64,000 bases of DNA from Cellulomonas sp. JH27-2 (GCF_014837175.1 NZ_JACYFR010000005.1:1-64000), one strand, 5' to 3'; counted from the stretch's first letter, positions 1 through 8,539 are shown. The notes: generated by a model from the letters alone, not told the origin. Made by a program: numbers and translations.

Positions 1-1
1 C

Positions 2-106
2 ACCGAGACCTACCGGTGCCTAAGACGTCAACTCGCCCGCACCATCTACAACACCCTCAACCACAGCCGAGCAGCCCACAGTGGCGCCCTCTCGGCCGCG
101 GCTTGA
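2..106 (+). CDS. 3' end of a probable IS110-family transposase (partial)
   Basis: An open frame enters from the left edge and stops at 104-106. The visible 34 residues contain ETYRCLRRQLARTIYNTLN, which resembles the conserved C-terminal tail of IS110-family transposases, where a basic R-C-L-[KR]-R helix precedes a short variable end. The family call rests on this tail alone. The stretch is richer in A and C than the genes that follow, consistent with a foreign element. No terminal inverted repeat is seen, but IS110 elements usually lack them. It could instead be the end of an unrelated protein; the catalytic DEDD domain would lie outside the window. Confidence 0.5.
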   Translation, partial: TETYRCLRRQLARTIYNTLNHSRAAHSGALSAAA

Positions 107-120
107 CATAGGAGATTCGC

Positions 121-825
121 ATGGCCGTCCCCGTCGTCCTGGTGCACGGCCTGCGCACGTCGTCGACGATGTGGCGCCCGCAGGTCGACGCGCTGCGGTC
201 GGCGGGCCACGAGGTGACGGCGGTGGACCTGCCCGGCCACGGGCGCAGGGTCGACGAGGAGTTCACGCTCGACGGCGCGGTGGAGACGGTCGCCGAGGCC
301 GTGCACGGCTCGGGCGGCCGGGCGCTCGTCGTCGGACTGTCGCTGGGCGGCTACACGGCGATCGCGCACGCCGCGCGACATCCGGAGCAGGTCGCGGGGC
401 TGGTGGCGGCGGGGTGCTCGACACGGCCGACCACCGTGGTGCTGCGCGGCTGGGAGGTGCTCGCCCGCGGCATCGGCCTGCTGCCGGACCGGGGTGCCTG
501 GCTCAACCAGGCCCTCGTGGACGTGACGCTGCCGGCCGACGGCGCGTTCGACGTGGGCGCGGGGGGCTTCGCGCTCGACGTGACGGTCCCGGTGCTGCGC
601 GCGATGCGGGCGGCGCGGCCCCTGGAAGACCTGGCGCAGGTCCAGGCGCCTGTCTGGGTCGTCAACGGCCGCTACGACCACTTCCGCGCGCAGGAGCGGC
701 GGTTCGTCGCGGCCTGCACGGACGCCCACCTCGTCGTGATCCCGCACGCGACGCACCTGGTCAGCGTGCTCGCGCCGGTCGCGTTCACGCGCGTGCTCCT
801 GGAGGTGGCGGCGCAGGTGGCGTGA
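121..825 (+). CDS. alpha/beta-fold hydrolase
   Basis: This 234-residue protein has the alpha/beta-hydrolase layout. An oxyanion-hole strand ends in VLVHG (residues 6-10), the nucleophile elbow is GLSLGG at 72-77 with Ser74, the likely acid is the Asp of GRYDHF near residue 182, and the catalytic His is in HATHL near residue 206. No signal peptide is present, so it is cytoplasmic. The length suits small esterases or lactonases of the BioH/MhpC type. The ATG is preceded by an AGGAGA Shine-Dalgarno sequence. The substrate cannot be read from sequence. It starts 14 nt after the transposase-like tail, so its upstream context may have been changed by an insertion. Confidence 0.85.
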   Translation: MAVPVVLVHGLRTSSTMWRPQVDALRSAGHEVTAVDLPGHGRRVDEEFTLDGAVETVAEAVHGSGGRALVVGLSLGGYTAIAHAARHPEQVAGLVAAGCSTRPTTVVLRGWEVLARGIGLLPDRGAWLNQALVDVTLPADGAFDVGAGGFALDVTVPVLRAMRAARPLEDLAQVQAPVWVVNGRYDHFRAQERRFVAACTDAHLVVIPHATHLVSVLAPVAFTRVLLEVAAQVA

Positions 826-828
826 GCG

Positions 829-1638
829 TCAGTGGGCGTCACCGGCGCCGCGCGGCAGGTCCCAGGCACGCACGCCGCCGACGATGCCCGCCTGGTTGGG
901 CACGACGACCACGTGCTCGCCGAGGCGTTCGAGCACGGTGGGGGAGATGTTCCGTGAGTTCCCGCCGCCCAGGTAGAGCCGGTCCCAGCGGAACACGGGC
1001 CACAGGCCCTCGACGACGCGCTGGACACGACGTGACCACAGGCCGTTGCCGAGGCGTCGACGCTCCGTCTGGCCGACGTACGCGTCGTACGTGACGCCCC
1101 ACCGCACGGGCGCGTGGGAGAGCTCGAGGTGCGGGGCGAGGCGGCCGCCGTCGAAGAGGGCGGCGCCCAGGCCCGTCCCGAGGGTGAGCATGAGCTCGAG
1201 GCCCGTGCCGGAGACCACGCCGGCGCCGTGCACCTCGGCGTCGTTGAGGACGAGCGTCGGCAACGCGAGGCGCTGCTCGACGAGCGCGCGGACGTCGCAC
1301 CCCGTCCACGCTGCCTCGAGGACGGGGTCGACGGCCGTCCGCGGGCCGGCGCGCGTGACGTAGTGGGGGGTCGCGACGACGACGCCGTGGCGGATCATCC
1401 CCGGCACACCGACGGTGACGCGCTGCGCGGCAGGTAGGTCGGCGGCGATCTGCGCGATCGTCTCGACCAGCACGGCAGGGGGCAGCGGGTACGGCGTGGG
1501 GACCCGGACCGCGGGTGCGTGCAGCGTCCCGTGCGCGTCGAGCACGGACGCCTTGATCCCGCTGCCGCCGCAGTCCACGGCCAGCGTGTAGGGAGCCACG
1601 TCGTGCGCGGCGGCGTCCGGGCGGGTCACAGAGGTCAC
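829..1638 (-). CDS. ROK-family sugar kinase, polyphosphate-glucokinase-like
   Basis: This 269-residue cytoplasmic kinase carries the ROK phosphate-1 motif DCGGSGIK (22-29), the catalytic LNDAE segment (131-135, Asp133) and the phosphate-2 motif LTLGTGLG (151-158). These resemble actinobacterial PpgK proteins, which phosphorylate glucose with polyphosphate or ATP. The usual ROK zinc-binding Cys cluster is absent, as expected for the PpgK branch. The C-terminal LYLGGGNSRN segment is the adenosine-site region. It converges with the hydrolase (3-nt gap) and diverges from truA. A glucose/polyP substrate is inference; other hexoses are possible. Confidence 0.8.
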   Translation of the reverse strand: MTSVTRPDAAAHDVAPYTLAVDCGGSGIKASVLDAHGTLHAPAVRVPTPYPLPPAVLVETIAQIAADLPAAQRVTVGVPGMIRHGVVVATPHYVTRAGPRTAVDPVLEAAWTGCDVRALVEQRLALPTLVLNDAEVHGAGVVSGTGLELMLTLGTGLGAALFDGGRLAPHLELSHAPVRWGVTYDAYVGQTERRRLGNGLWSRRVQRVVEGLWPVFRWDRLYLGGGNSRNISPTVLERLGEHVVVVPNQAGIVGGVRAWDLPRGAGDAH

Positions 1639-1667
1639 CGTATCCGCCCGTCGCCTACCGTGGGCGG

Positions 1668-2561
1668 GTGATCAGGCTGCGCTTGGACCTCGCCTACGAC
1701 GGCACGGACTTCGCCGGGTGGGCGTCGCAGCCGGGCCTGCGCACCGTGCAGGGCACGCTGGAGGCGGGCCTGGCGACGGTGCTGCGCACGGGTCCGCGGG
1801 GCACGCCGGCGCCGCGCGTGACCGTCGCCGGCCGGACGGACGCCGGGGTGCACGCGCGCGGCCAGGTGGCGCACGTGGACGTCGACGACGACGGCCTCGC
1901 CGCCGCCCGCGGCCGCAGCGAACGCGATCCGCTCGACGCGCTCACGTCCCGGTTGGCGGGTGTGCTGCCCGACGACCTGGTGGTGCGTCGCGTCGTGACG
2001 GCGCCGCGCGGGTTCGACGCGCGCTTCGGCGCGGTCCGACGGCGGTACGCGTACCGGATCTGCGACGACCCGGGCAGCCGCGACCCGTTGGCCCGCGCGC
2101 ACGTCCTGTGGCACCGGCGTCCGCTGGACGTCGAGGCGATGGCCGCCGCCGCTCGCCCGCTCGTCGGGCTGCACGACTTCGCGGCGTTCTGCAAGCCGCG
2201 CGAGGGTGCGACGACCATCCGCACGCTCGAGGTGTTCGGCTGGCGCCGTGACGAGCAGGGGCTCGTGGTGGCCGACGTGCAGGCGGACGCCTTCTGCCAC
2301 TCGATGGTCCGTGCGCTCGTCGGGGCGGCGGTGGCGGTCGGCGAAGGCCGGCGGCCGGTGGCGTGGCCGGCCGACCTGCTGGCCGGGCGGCGCCGCGACG
2401 CCGCCGCCCACGTGGTGGCCGCGCGCGGTCTGACGCTCGAGGCCGTCGAGTACCCCCCGGATGCCGAGCTGGCGGATCGCGCCGCGCAGACCCGGGCGCG
2501 TCGCGGCGCGATCGAGGGGATGGCTCAGGGCGCGGCAGCCGACGCGCTCGGCTGCTGCTGA
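1668..2561 (+). CDS. truA: tRNA pseudouridine synthase A
   Basis: TruA converts uridines 38-40 of tRNA anticodon stems to pseudouridine. This 297-residue protein shows the catalytic motif AGRTDAGVHA with nucleophile Asp58, the RRRYAYRI strand and the later FCHSMVRALVG segment typical of the family. It is a little longer than E. coli TruA, with a basic tail. The GTG start has no clear Shine-Dalgarno sequence; TACCGT lies 6 nt upstream, the spacing of a -10 box for a leaderless mRNA. It diverges from the ROK gene with 29 bp between the two starts. Confidence 0.95.
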   Translation: MIRLRLDLAYDGTDFAGWASQPGLRTVQGTLEAGLATVLRTGPRGTPAPRVTVAGRTDAGVHARGQVAHVDVDDDGLAAARGRSERDPLDALTSRLAGVLPDDLVVRRVVTAPRGFDARFGAVRRRYAYRICDDPGSRDPLARAHVLWHRRPLDVEAMAAAARPLVGLHDFAAFCKPREGATTIRTLEVFGWRRDEQGLVVADVQADAFCHSMVRALVGAAVAVGEGRRPVAWPADLLAGRRRDAAAHVVAARGLTLEAVEYPPDAELADRAAQTRARRGAIEGMAQGAAADALGCC

Positions 2562-2576
2562 CGTCGTCGGGCGAGG

Positions 2577-3023
2577 TCAGTCCTCGTCGTCGTCGTGGTA
2601 CCTGTCCTCGTCGACGTACTCCTCCTCGACCAGGTGCACGGCCGCCTCCTCGGCGCTCGCGGCGCCGCCCGAGACGCCCGCATCGAGGGCGAACGAGTCG
2701 TTCCCGCCGGCCTCGACGGCCTCGTCGTCGGCGACCAGGCGGCCGGCCCGGAACTCCTCGCGGTCGCCGCTGACCTTGGGACGCTTCTCCCAGACGTCGG
2801 GCTCCTCCTGTCGCGCCCGCTGGTCGATCGTCTCGCGGTGCGACTCCTCCCACGCGGTCTCGCCGTAGTGGGTGGCGCGGTCGCGCTGCGGCGGGCTGTA
2901 GCCCTCGTCGAGCAGGTCGTCGACGCCGCGGTCGACCAGCGTGTCCTCGCGCGAGAGCTGGTCGGTGTCGCCCTCGCTGCCGAGCTCGGGGTCCTGGCTG
3001 GTTCCGGAGGTGTCATCACTCAT
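2577..3023 (-). CDS. DUF5709-type acidic protein
   Basis: This is a 148-residue, very acidic protein of unknown function without signal peptide or membrane segment. It contains SREDTLVDRGVDDLLDEGYS (residues 24-43), a pattern I associate with the actinobacterial DUF5709 family, followed by RLVADDEA and an acidic C-terminus ending in DDDED. The family name is from memory of the pattern. AAGG lies about 7 nt upstream of the ATG. It converges with truA (15-nt gap). No biochemical role can be assigned. Confidence 0.8.
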   Translation of the reverse strand: MSDDTSGTSQDPELGSEGDTDQLSREDTLVDRGVDDLLDEGYSPPQRDRATHYGETAWEESHRETIDQRARQEEPDVWEKRPKVSGDREEFRAGRLVADDEAVEAGGNDSFALDAGVSGGAASAEEAAVHLVEEEYVDEDRYHDDDED

Positions 3024-3062
3024 CCCACGACCTTCGCACCCCGACGCGGGGTCCGCCAGAGG

Positions 3063-3362
3063 TCAGCGCTCGCAGGCGATGCCGTCCTTGTCACGGTCCA
3101 GCTTCTTGTTGGCGGCGTAGAGCGCGGCGCTGACCTTGGGCTTGTACGTCGAGGCCGCGCGGACCTTCTTTCCGTGCGAGGTCTTGGTGTTGTGGACCTT
3201 GGAGCTCTTGGCGACGCCGCCGGCGTACTTCTTGTGCAGAGCGGTGCAGTTCTTGTAGCTCGTCGCGTGGGCGGCGGTGTGGACGGGGGCGGCCTGGGCG
3301 GCGGCCGCCGGGACGACGAGCAGGGCGGCGGCCGTCACGACGGCGGCGAGGGTGCGGCGCAC
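3063..3362 (-). CDS. small secreted excalibur-domain protein
   Basis: This is a 99-residue exported protein. A signal peptide covers about residues 1-26 (MRRTLAAVVTAAALLVVPAA, then AAQAAP as cleavage region). The mature part has the excalibur pattern, a Cys near residue 39 in YKNCTALHKKY and a C-terminal DRDKDGIACE, which resembles an EF-hand calcium-binding loop. The GTG start at 3362 is chosen because GAAGGAG sits 5 nt before it and the signal peptide begins exactly there. A much longer minus-strand frame reading through this region is only a shadow of the genes on the other strand. Calcium binding is inferred from the family. Confidence 0.85.
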   Translation of the reverse strand: MRRTLAAVVTAAALLVVPAAAAQAAPVHTAAHATSYKNCTALHKKYAGGVAKSSKVHNTKTSHGKKVRAASTYKPKVSAALYAANKKLDRDKDGIACER

Positions 3363-3476
3363 GAGGACTCCTTCGAGGTGGGTGACGAGAGATGTATCGG
3401 CACAGCGGTGCTGTGTGATGACGGCGACGGTCGAAAGGATTCGTCGTGGGGGAGCAGCACCGTCCACACTCATCAT

Positions 3477-5159
3477 GTGGGACACATCGACATCGCAGGC
3501 GTGACCTACGTCCTGTCCGACGGACGCCAGCTGCTCGACGAGGTCACGTTCCGGGTGGCGGACGGGGCGCGCGTCGCCCTCGTCGGCCCCAATGGCGCGG
3601 GGAAGTCGACGCTCCTGCGGATCGTCGCGGGTGACGAGGCGCCACACGGCGGCACGGTCGGTCGAAGCGGCGGGCTGGGCGTCATGCGGCAGGACATCGG
3701 CCGGGTCGACGACGACCGGACGATCCGGGACCTGCTCGCGTCGCTCGCGGCGCCGGCGATCCGGGACGCGGCGATGGAGCTGGCGGCCGCCGAGCTGGGG
3801 ATCATGACGGTCGACGACGAGCCGGCGCAGATGCGGTACGCGCAGGCGCTCGTCGACTGGGCGGACGTGGGTGGCTACGAGGCCGAGGCGGGCTGGGACC
3901 GTGTCACCGACGCCGTCCTGTCGATCCCGTTCGACCGCGCGCAGGACCGCGAGGTCCGCACGTTGTCCGGCGGTGAGCAGAAGCGGTTGGTGCTCGAGGC
4001 GCTGCTGCGCGGGCCTGACGAGGTCCTGCTGCTCGACGAGCCCGACAACGCGCTGGACGTGCCCACCAAGCGCTGGCTCGAGGAGCGGCTGGTCGCCTCG
4101 GACAAGACCATCTTGTTCGTCAGCCACGACCGCGAGCTGCTGGCCCGCGTCGCGACGCAGGTGGCGACGTTGGAACCGACCGTCGTGGGGGCGTCGGTCT
4201 GGGTCCACGGCGGGAGCTTCGCGACGTACCACCAGGCCCGCGAGGACCGCCGCAACCGGCTCGAGGAGCAGCTGCGCCGCTGGGACGAGGAGCACGCCAA
4301 GCTCAAGGAGCTCGTGCTCACGCTGAAGACGAAGTCGGCTTTCAACGACGGGCTCGCCTCCCGCTACTCGGCCGCCCAGACCCGCCTGCGCAAGTTCGAG
4401 GAGGCCGGCCCGCCGACCGTCCTGGCCCGCGAGCAGCGCGTGCACGTGCGCCTCCGGGGCGGCCGGACCGCGAAGCGCGCCGTGGTGGCGACGCACCTGG
4501 AGCTGACGGGCCTCATGAAGCCGTTCGACCTCGAGGTGTGGTTCGGCGAGCGGGTCGCCGTGCTCGGGTCCAACGGATCGGGCAAGTCGCACTTCCTGCG
4601 CCTGCTGGCGGGCGGCGGCAGCGACCCCGGCCCCGAGCACCTGCCCGCGGGAGAGACGCCGGTGGCTCCGGTGAACCACGCCGGCCGGGTGGTCCTCGGG
4701 TCGCGCGTGCGGCCGGGCTGGTTCGCGCAGAACCACGCGCACCCCGAGCTCGTCGGGCGCACGCTGCTGGAGATCCTGCACCGCGGCGACGACCACCGAT
4801 CGGGCCTGGGGCGCGAGCAGGCGAGCCGAGCGCTCGACCGGTACGAGCTCGTCGGGGCCGCCGAGCAACGGTACGAGACGTTGTCGGGGGGCCAGCAGGC
4901 GCGCCTGCAGATCCTGCTGCTCGAGCTGGGCGGCGCGACCCTCCTGCTGCTCGACGAGCCGACGGACAACCTGGACCTCCACTCGGCGGAGGCGCTCGAG
5001 GCCGGGCTGGAGGCGTTCGAGGGCACGGTCATGGCGGTCACGCACGACCGGTGGTTCACGCGCACGTTCGACCGGTACCTCGTGTTCGGTGCCGACGGAT
5101 CGGTGGCCGAGACGCCCGAACCGGTGTGGGACACGGCGCGCGTGGTCCGCGCGCGCTGA
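3477..5159 (+). CDS. ABC-F family ATPase
   Basis: This 560-residue protein has two ATP-binding cassettes and no membrane domain, the ABC-F architecture. Cassette 1 has Walker A GPNGAGKST (37-45), signature LSGGEQ (163-168) and Walker B LLLDEPDN (184-191). Cassette 2 has GSNGSGKS (364-371), LSGGQQ (469-474) and LLLLDEPTDNLD (489-500). The charged linker at about 255-315 corresponds to the element that reaches the ribosomal P-site region in this family. Members either aid translation or protect ribosomes from antibiotics; sequence alone does not separate these. The GTG at 3477 begins the first cassette, but no Shine-Dalgarno sequence precedes it, so the GTG at 3501 remains possible. Confidence 0.88.
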   Translation: MGHIDIAGVTYVLSDGRQLLDEVTFRVADGARVALVGPNGAGKSTLLRIVAGDEAPHGGTVGRSGGLGVMRQDIGRVDDDRTIRDLLASLAAPAIRDAAMELAAAELGIMTVDDEPAQMRYAQALVDWADVGGYEAEAGWDRVTDAVLSIPFDRAQDREVRTLSGGEQKRLVLEALLRGPDEVLLLDEPDNALDVPTKRWLEERLVASDKTILFVSHDRELLARVATQVATLEPTVVGASVWVHGGSFATYHQAREDRRNRLEEQLRRWDEEHAKLKELVLTLKTKSAFNDGLASRYSAAQTRLRKFEEAGPPTVLAREQRVHVRLRGGRTAKRAVVATHLELTGLMKPFDLEVWFGERVAVLGSNGSGKSHFLRLLAGGGSDPGPEHLPAGETPVAPVNHAGRVVLGSRVRPGWFAQNHAHPELVGRTLLEILHRGDDHRSGLGREQASRALDRYELVGAAEQRYETLSGGQQARLQILLLELGGATLLLLDEPTDNLDLHSAEALEAGLEAFEGTVMAVTHDRWFTRTFDRYLVFGADGSVAETPEPVWDTARVVRAR

Positions 5160-5258
5160 CCGCGGCGCCATGCCGACCCGGAGGACGGCTCCGGCGAGCT
5201 CCGCAGCACGGCAATCCCTGCAGGGACACGGACTCGGTCCCCGTTGCAGGATCGAGAC

Positions 5259-6224
5259 ATGACAGAGACGAACCGTCTGCGGGAGATCCTGCAGCTGGTC
5301 GAGGACTCCTTGGACGAGCCCCGTCTCGCCGGCAGCGACCTGGCGCGGCGGGCGTACCTCTCGCGGTTCCACTTCGACCGCCTGGTGCACGCGACCCTGG
5401 GCGAGCCGACCGGACGTTTCCGGCGCCGTCTGCTGCTCGAGCGGGCGGCCTACCGGCTGGCCCGGGGGAACGACACCGTCATCGACGTCGCTGCCGAGGC
5501 CGGCTACGAGTCCCCCGACGCCTTCACCCGCGCCTTCGTGCGTGCCTACGGCTGCACGCCGAGCGCCGCCCGTCGCGGTGGTCCTCCCGGACCACGTCGT
5601 GACTTCCGGCTGCCGACACCGAGCAGCATCCACTTCCACCCGCCCGGCGGGCTCCGCCTGCCGGCACCCGAGAGGAGCGACGCCATGGACGTCCTCACGA
5701 AGATGTACGAGCACCACGTCTGGTTGACCGGCCAGATCGTCGACCGCCTGGACGGCGTGGACGACACCGCCCTCGACCGGTCCATCGGGCTGGACGTCGA
5801 GGGCATCGACGAAGCCCCGTCGCTGCGCGTCCTGACCGACCGCCTCGTGCGCCAGCTCGAGATGTGGGCGGCGGCCGTCGAGGGTGCGGAAGAGATCCCC
5901 GTCGGGGGGACGTCCGTCGGCCAGCTCCGCGAACGCCTCGACGACGCCGAACCGCGATTCCGTGCGGCGGTCGTCGAGCCGGTGCGAAACGGCCACGCCG
6001 ACGACGCCTTCGTCGACGCGACCTGCATGCCGCCCCAGACGTTCTCCTTGGGCGGGGTGCTGGCGCACGTCCTGACGTTCTCCGCCGTGCGGCGGACGCT
6101 CGCGGTCGGGGCACTGGCGACGGCGGGAGTGGACGACCTGGGATCGGGGGACCCGATGGGGCACGTGGGCGGCACGGGCGACGACGCCTCGACGATCTCC
6201 CGCACCTTCGTCGAACGCCGCTAG
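5259..6224 (+). CDS. AraC-type HTH fused to a DinB-like domain
   Basis: The protein is 321 residues. Residues 8-104 form an AraC/XylS double helix-turn-helix with the typical AEAGYESPDAFTRAFVRAYG second half. After a Pro-rich linker (105-140) comes a roughly 170-residue helical region starting MDVLTKMYEHHVW (about 143), resembling DinB/YfiT-like domains with His near 152-153. The order HTH then DinB suggests a one-component regulator whose sensor is a DinB fold, or a regulator joined to a thiol-dependent transferase. The ATG at 5259 follows GCAGGA; a TTG at 5244 would add five residues. The upstream 99 bp contains the palindrome CCCTGCAGGG. Confidence 0.8.
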   Translation: MTETNRLREILQLVEDSLDEPRLAGSDLARRAYLSRFHFDRLVHATLGEPTGRFRRRLLLERAAYRLARGNDTVIDVAAEAGYESPDAFTRAFVRAYGCTPSAARRGGPPGPRRDFRLPTPSSIHFHPPGGLRLPAPERSDAMDVLTKMYEHHVWLTGQIVDRLDGVDDTALDRSIGLDVEGIDEAPSLRVLTDRLVRQLEMWAAAVEGAEEIPVGGTSVGQLRERLDDAEPRFRAAVVEPVRNGHADDAFVDATCMPPQTFSLGGVLAHVLTFSAVRRTLAVGALATAGVDDLGSGDPMGHVGGTGDDASTISRTFVERR

Positions 6225-6251
6225 GCCCGGTGGCGGCCCGCCGCTGCACGG

Positions 6252-6851
6252 TCACGCCACGAGCAGCACCGCGAGCGTCGCCATGACGGCGGCCACCACC
6301 AGGTCGAGTGCCCGCCAGGCTGACGGCCGCGCGAAGAGCGGCCGCAGCCCGCGGGCCCCGAAGCCCAGCACGGTGAACCACGCGACGCTGGCGACACCGG
6401 CACCTGCCCCGAACGACCACGCGGCCGGGTCGTGCTGGTGCGAGAGCGAGCCCAGCAGCACCACGGTGTCAAGATAGACGTGCGGGTTGAGGAAGGTGAG
6501 CGCCAGGCACGTGCTCACGATCGGACCGCGCGCGGCGGGACCGCTGGCTGCGGGGTCGAGCACCGCCGGGCGCCGGGCACGACGCACGGCGTTCGTCGCG
6601 AGAACGAGCAGGAACGCGGCACCACCCCATCGCGTCGCGGACAGGACGTGCGGGTGGGACGTCACGACGACGCCCAGGCCGGCGACACCGCACGCGATCA
6701 GCAGGAGGTCCGCTCCGGCGCAGACGGCGACGACGGGCAGCACGTGCTCGCGCCGAAGCCCCTGGCGCAGGACGAAGGCGTTCTGGGCGCCGATCGCGAC
6801 GATGAGCGAGAGACCGGCGAAGAACCCGGCGAGCAGAGCGGTGGTGGACAC
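6252..6851 (-). CDS. LysE/ArgO-family amino-acid exporter
   Basis: This 199-residue integral membrane protein has about six hydrophobic segments. The N-terminal helix contains the family signature GAQNAFVLRQGL (about residues 20-31), and TFLNPHVYLD occurs in the middle, both typical of LysE/ArgO basic amino-acid exporters. The GTG start at 6851 puts the first helix at the very N-terminus; no better start lies upstream. It is transcribed divergently from a LysG/ArgP-type regulator with 72 bp between the starts, the classical lysE-lysG arrangement. Export of lysine or arginine is inferred from family and context. Confidence 0.88.
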   Translation of the reverse strand: MSTTALLAGFFAGLSLIVAIGAQNAFVLRQGLRREHVLPVVAVCAGADLLLIACGVAGLGVVVTSHPHVLSATRWGGAAFLLVLATNAVRRARRPAVLDPAASGPAARGPIVSTCLALTFLNPHVYLDTVVLLGSLSHQHDPAAWSFGAGAGVASVAWFTVLGFGARGLRPLFARPSAWRALDLVVAAVMATLAVLLVA

Positions 6852-6923
6852 GGTGGACGACGCTAGGAACCACCAGACATGAAGTCCAGCGCATGTTTCT
6901 GAAGATGCATTAGAATCTCTCAC

Positions 6924-7859
6924 ATGGCACTGGATGCGGACCAGCTCGCGGCCCTGGCTGCGGTGGCCCAGGAAGGCAGCTTCGACGCCGCTGCCCAGCG
7001 GCTTCACGTCACACCGTCGGCCGTCAGCCAGCGCGTCAAGGCGCTCGAGCAGGCCGTCGGCCGCGTGCTCGTGCTGCGCACGCGGCCCTGCCGCGCGACG
7101 CCGGACGGTGAGGTCCTCGTGCGGCTCGCGGGGCAGCAGGAGCTCCTGGGCAGGGACGCGATGGCGCAGCTGCAGCCGCCGCGCTCCCGCAACCCGCGCG
7201 CTCCGGTCGCCGCCCGCCGACTGGCCGTCGCCGTGAACGACGACTCGCTGTCCACCTGGTTCCCGGCCGCGGTCGCCGACCTGCCGGCGGACGTGCTCCT
7301 CGACGTCCGGCGCGAGGACCAGGACCTGTCCGCCGACCTGCTGCGCGACGGGACTGTGATGGCCGCCGTGACGGCTGATCCTCGCGTGGTGCAGGGATGC
7401 CGGGTGCAACGCCTCGGCGCCATGCGCTATCTGGCCGTCGCCGCAGGTCAGCGACGTGCGCAGTGGTTTGGCGACGGGGTCGGTGCGGAGGCGTTCGCCG
7501 CGGCGCCGTTGCTCGCGTTCAACCGGGAGGACGGGCTGCAGGAGCAGTTCGTCGCGAGCGTCGTCGGGCGGCGCACCGTCACGCCGAACGTGCACCACGT
7601 CCCCTCGCAGCAGGCGTTCGTCGCGCTGATCCGCGCCGGGCTGGGGTGGGGGATGGTGCCCGAGGCCGCCGCACGCGAGCTCATCGCGGCCGGCGACGTC
7701 GTCGAGGTCAGCCCCGGCCGCCAGCTCGACGTCCCCCTGTACTGGCAGCACTGGGCGCTGCGCACGCCCACGCTCGACGACCTGACCGAGCGCGTCACGC
7801 GTGCCGCCGCGGCGGCACTGCGGCCGGTGCGCCGGCACGGGCCGCCGTCGGCGCGTTGA
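6924..7859 (+). CDS. LysR-type regulator, LysG/ArgP-like
   Basis: This 311-residue LysR-family activator has a winged HTH at residues 1-60 (AALAAVAQEGSFDAAAQRLH, then TPSAVSQRVKALE) followed by a periplasmic-binding-like effector domain. In Corynebacterium, LysG binds lysine, arginine or histidine and switches on lysE; the divergent exporter next door supports that role. TAGAAT lies 7 nt before the ATG with no Shine-Dalgarno sequence, so the transcript is probably leaderless. Its operator should lie in 6852-6923. Effector identity is inference. Confidence 0.9.
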   Translation: MALDADQLAALAAVAQEGSFDAAAQRLHVTPSAVSQRVKALEQAVGRVLVLRTRPCRATPDGEVLVRLAGQQELLGRDAMAQLQPPRSRNPRAPVAARRLAVAVNDDSLSTWFPAAVADLPADVLLDVRREDQDLSADLLRDGTVMAAVTADPRVVQGCRVQRLGAMRYLAVAAGQRRAQWFGDGVGAEAFAAAPLLAFNREDGLQEQFVASVVGRRTVTPNVHHVPSQQAFVALIRAGLGWGMVPEAAARELIAAGDVVEVSPGRQLDVPLYWQHWALRTPTLDDLTERVTRAAAAALRPVRRHGPPSAR

Positions 7860-7883
7860 TCCCGCGCGCGGAGGACCCTGATT

Positions 7884-7913
7884 TTGACCGTCCGCGGAGC
7901 CCCCGGGTAATCT
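7884..7913 (+). promoter_or_regulatory. promoter of rplM-rpsI
   Basis: A -35 box TTGACC (7884-7889) and a -10 box TAATCT (7908-7913) are separated by 18 nt, a good match to the vegetative actinobacterial sigma consensus. Transcription would start near 7920, giving a leader of about 170 nt before the GTG of rplM. No other promoter this strong is seen between lysG and rplM. Confidence 0.7.
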
Positions 7914-8029
7914 TGTGAGTCGTTGTGCGTCCCCGAACGCTGGCCGGTGTACTCAGCACCCGCCGCGTCGGCAGGGCAGGTGATCCCACTCGCCGGTCCG
8001 CGGATGCCACCGACCAGCCATCATCGGCA

Positions 8030-8048
8030 CACCCGCGGCTTGCGGGTG
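8030..8048 (+). other. hairpin in the rplM leader
   Basis: A perfect 7-bp inverted repeat CACCCGC / GCGGGTG with a 5-nt loop lies in the predicted 170-nt leader, about 40 nt before the rplM start codon. Leaders of ribosomal-protein operons often carry control structures, but I recognise no known leader class here. Confidence 0.45.
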
Positions 8049-8089
8049 CTCGCCGTGACACGACGCAACACGAAACGAAGGCTACGACC

Positions 8090-8539
8090 GTGCGCACGTA
8101 CACCCCGAAGCCCGGCGACGTCGAGCGGAACTGGTACGTCATCGACGCGACCGATGTCGTCCTGGGCCGCCTGGCCACTCATGTGGCCACGTTGCTGCGC
8201 GGCAAGCACAAGGCGACCTACGCTCCCCACGTCGACGGCGGTGACTTCGTCATCGTCATCAACGCGGAGAAGATCGCGCTGACCGGCAACAAGCGTGAGA
8301 CCAAGCTCGCGTACCGGCACTCCGGCTACCCGGGCGGCCTCCGCGCCACCACGTACAAGGACCTGCTGGACAAGAACCCCGAGCGGGCGATCGAGAAGGC
8401 CGTCGCGGGCATGATCCCCAAGACGAGCCTCGGCCGTCAGCAGCTCGGCAAGCTCAAGGTCTACGTGGGCGGCGAGCACCCCCACGCGGCCCAGCAGCCC
8501 CAGCCCTTCGAGATCACCCAGGTCGCGCAGCAGGCCTGA
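8090..8539 (+). CDS. rplM: 50S ribosomal protein L13
   Basis: This 149-residue L13 protein has the family blocks [16 protein letters not shown] (15-30), [18 protein letters not shown] and [18 protein letters not shown]. It binds 23S rRNA early in 50S assembly. The GTG at 8090 is chosen because an AAGG precedes it and the product then matches the usual length; earlier in-frame codons would add a non-conserved extension. It is the first gene of rplM-rpsI (32-nt gap), the standard bacterial pair. Confidence 0.97.
   Translation: MRTYTPKPGDVERNWYVIDATDVVLGRLATHVATLLRGKHKATYAPHVDGGDFVIVINAEKIALTGNKRETKLAYRHSGYPGGLRATTYKDLLDKNPERAIEKAVAGMIPKTSLGRQQLGKLKVYVGGEHPHAAQQPQPFEITQVAQQA

Noticed and set aside
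2595-3476. Upstream extension of the ABC-F frame by nearly 300 codons
   Set aside because: The extension runs antisense through the DUF5709 and excalibur genes and has no ABC-F similarity; the first cassette begins right after GTG 3477.
3063-6164. A 1,033-codon minus-strand open frame
   Set aside because: Only its last 99 codons (3063-3362) are real, as the excalibur protein with its own GTG and Shine-Dalgarno sequence. The rest is antisense to the ABC-F and AraC/DinB genes.
7860-8089. Riboswitch in the rplM leader
   Set aside because: Only simple hairpins are visible and no conserved aptamer pattern is recognised.
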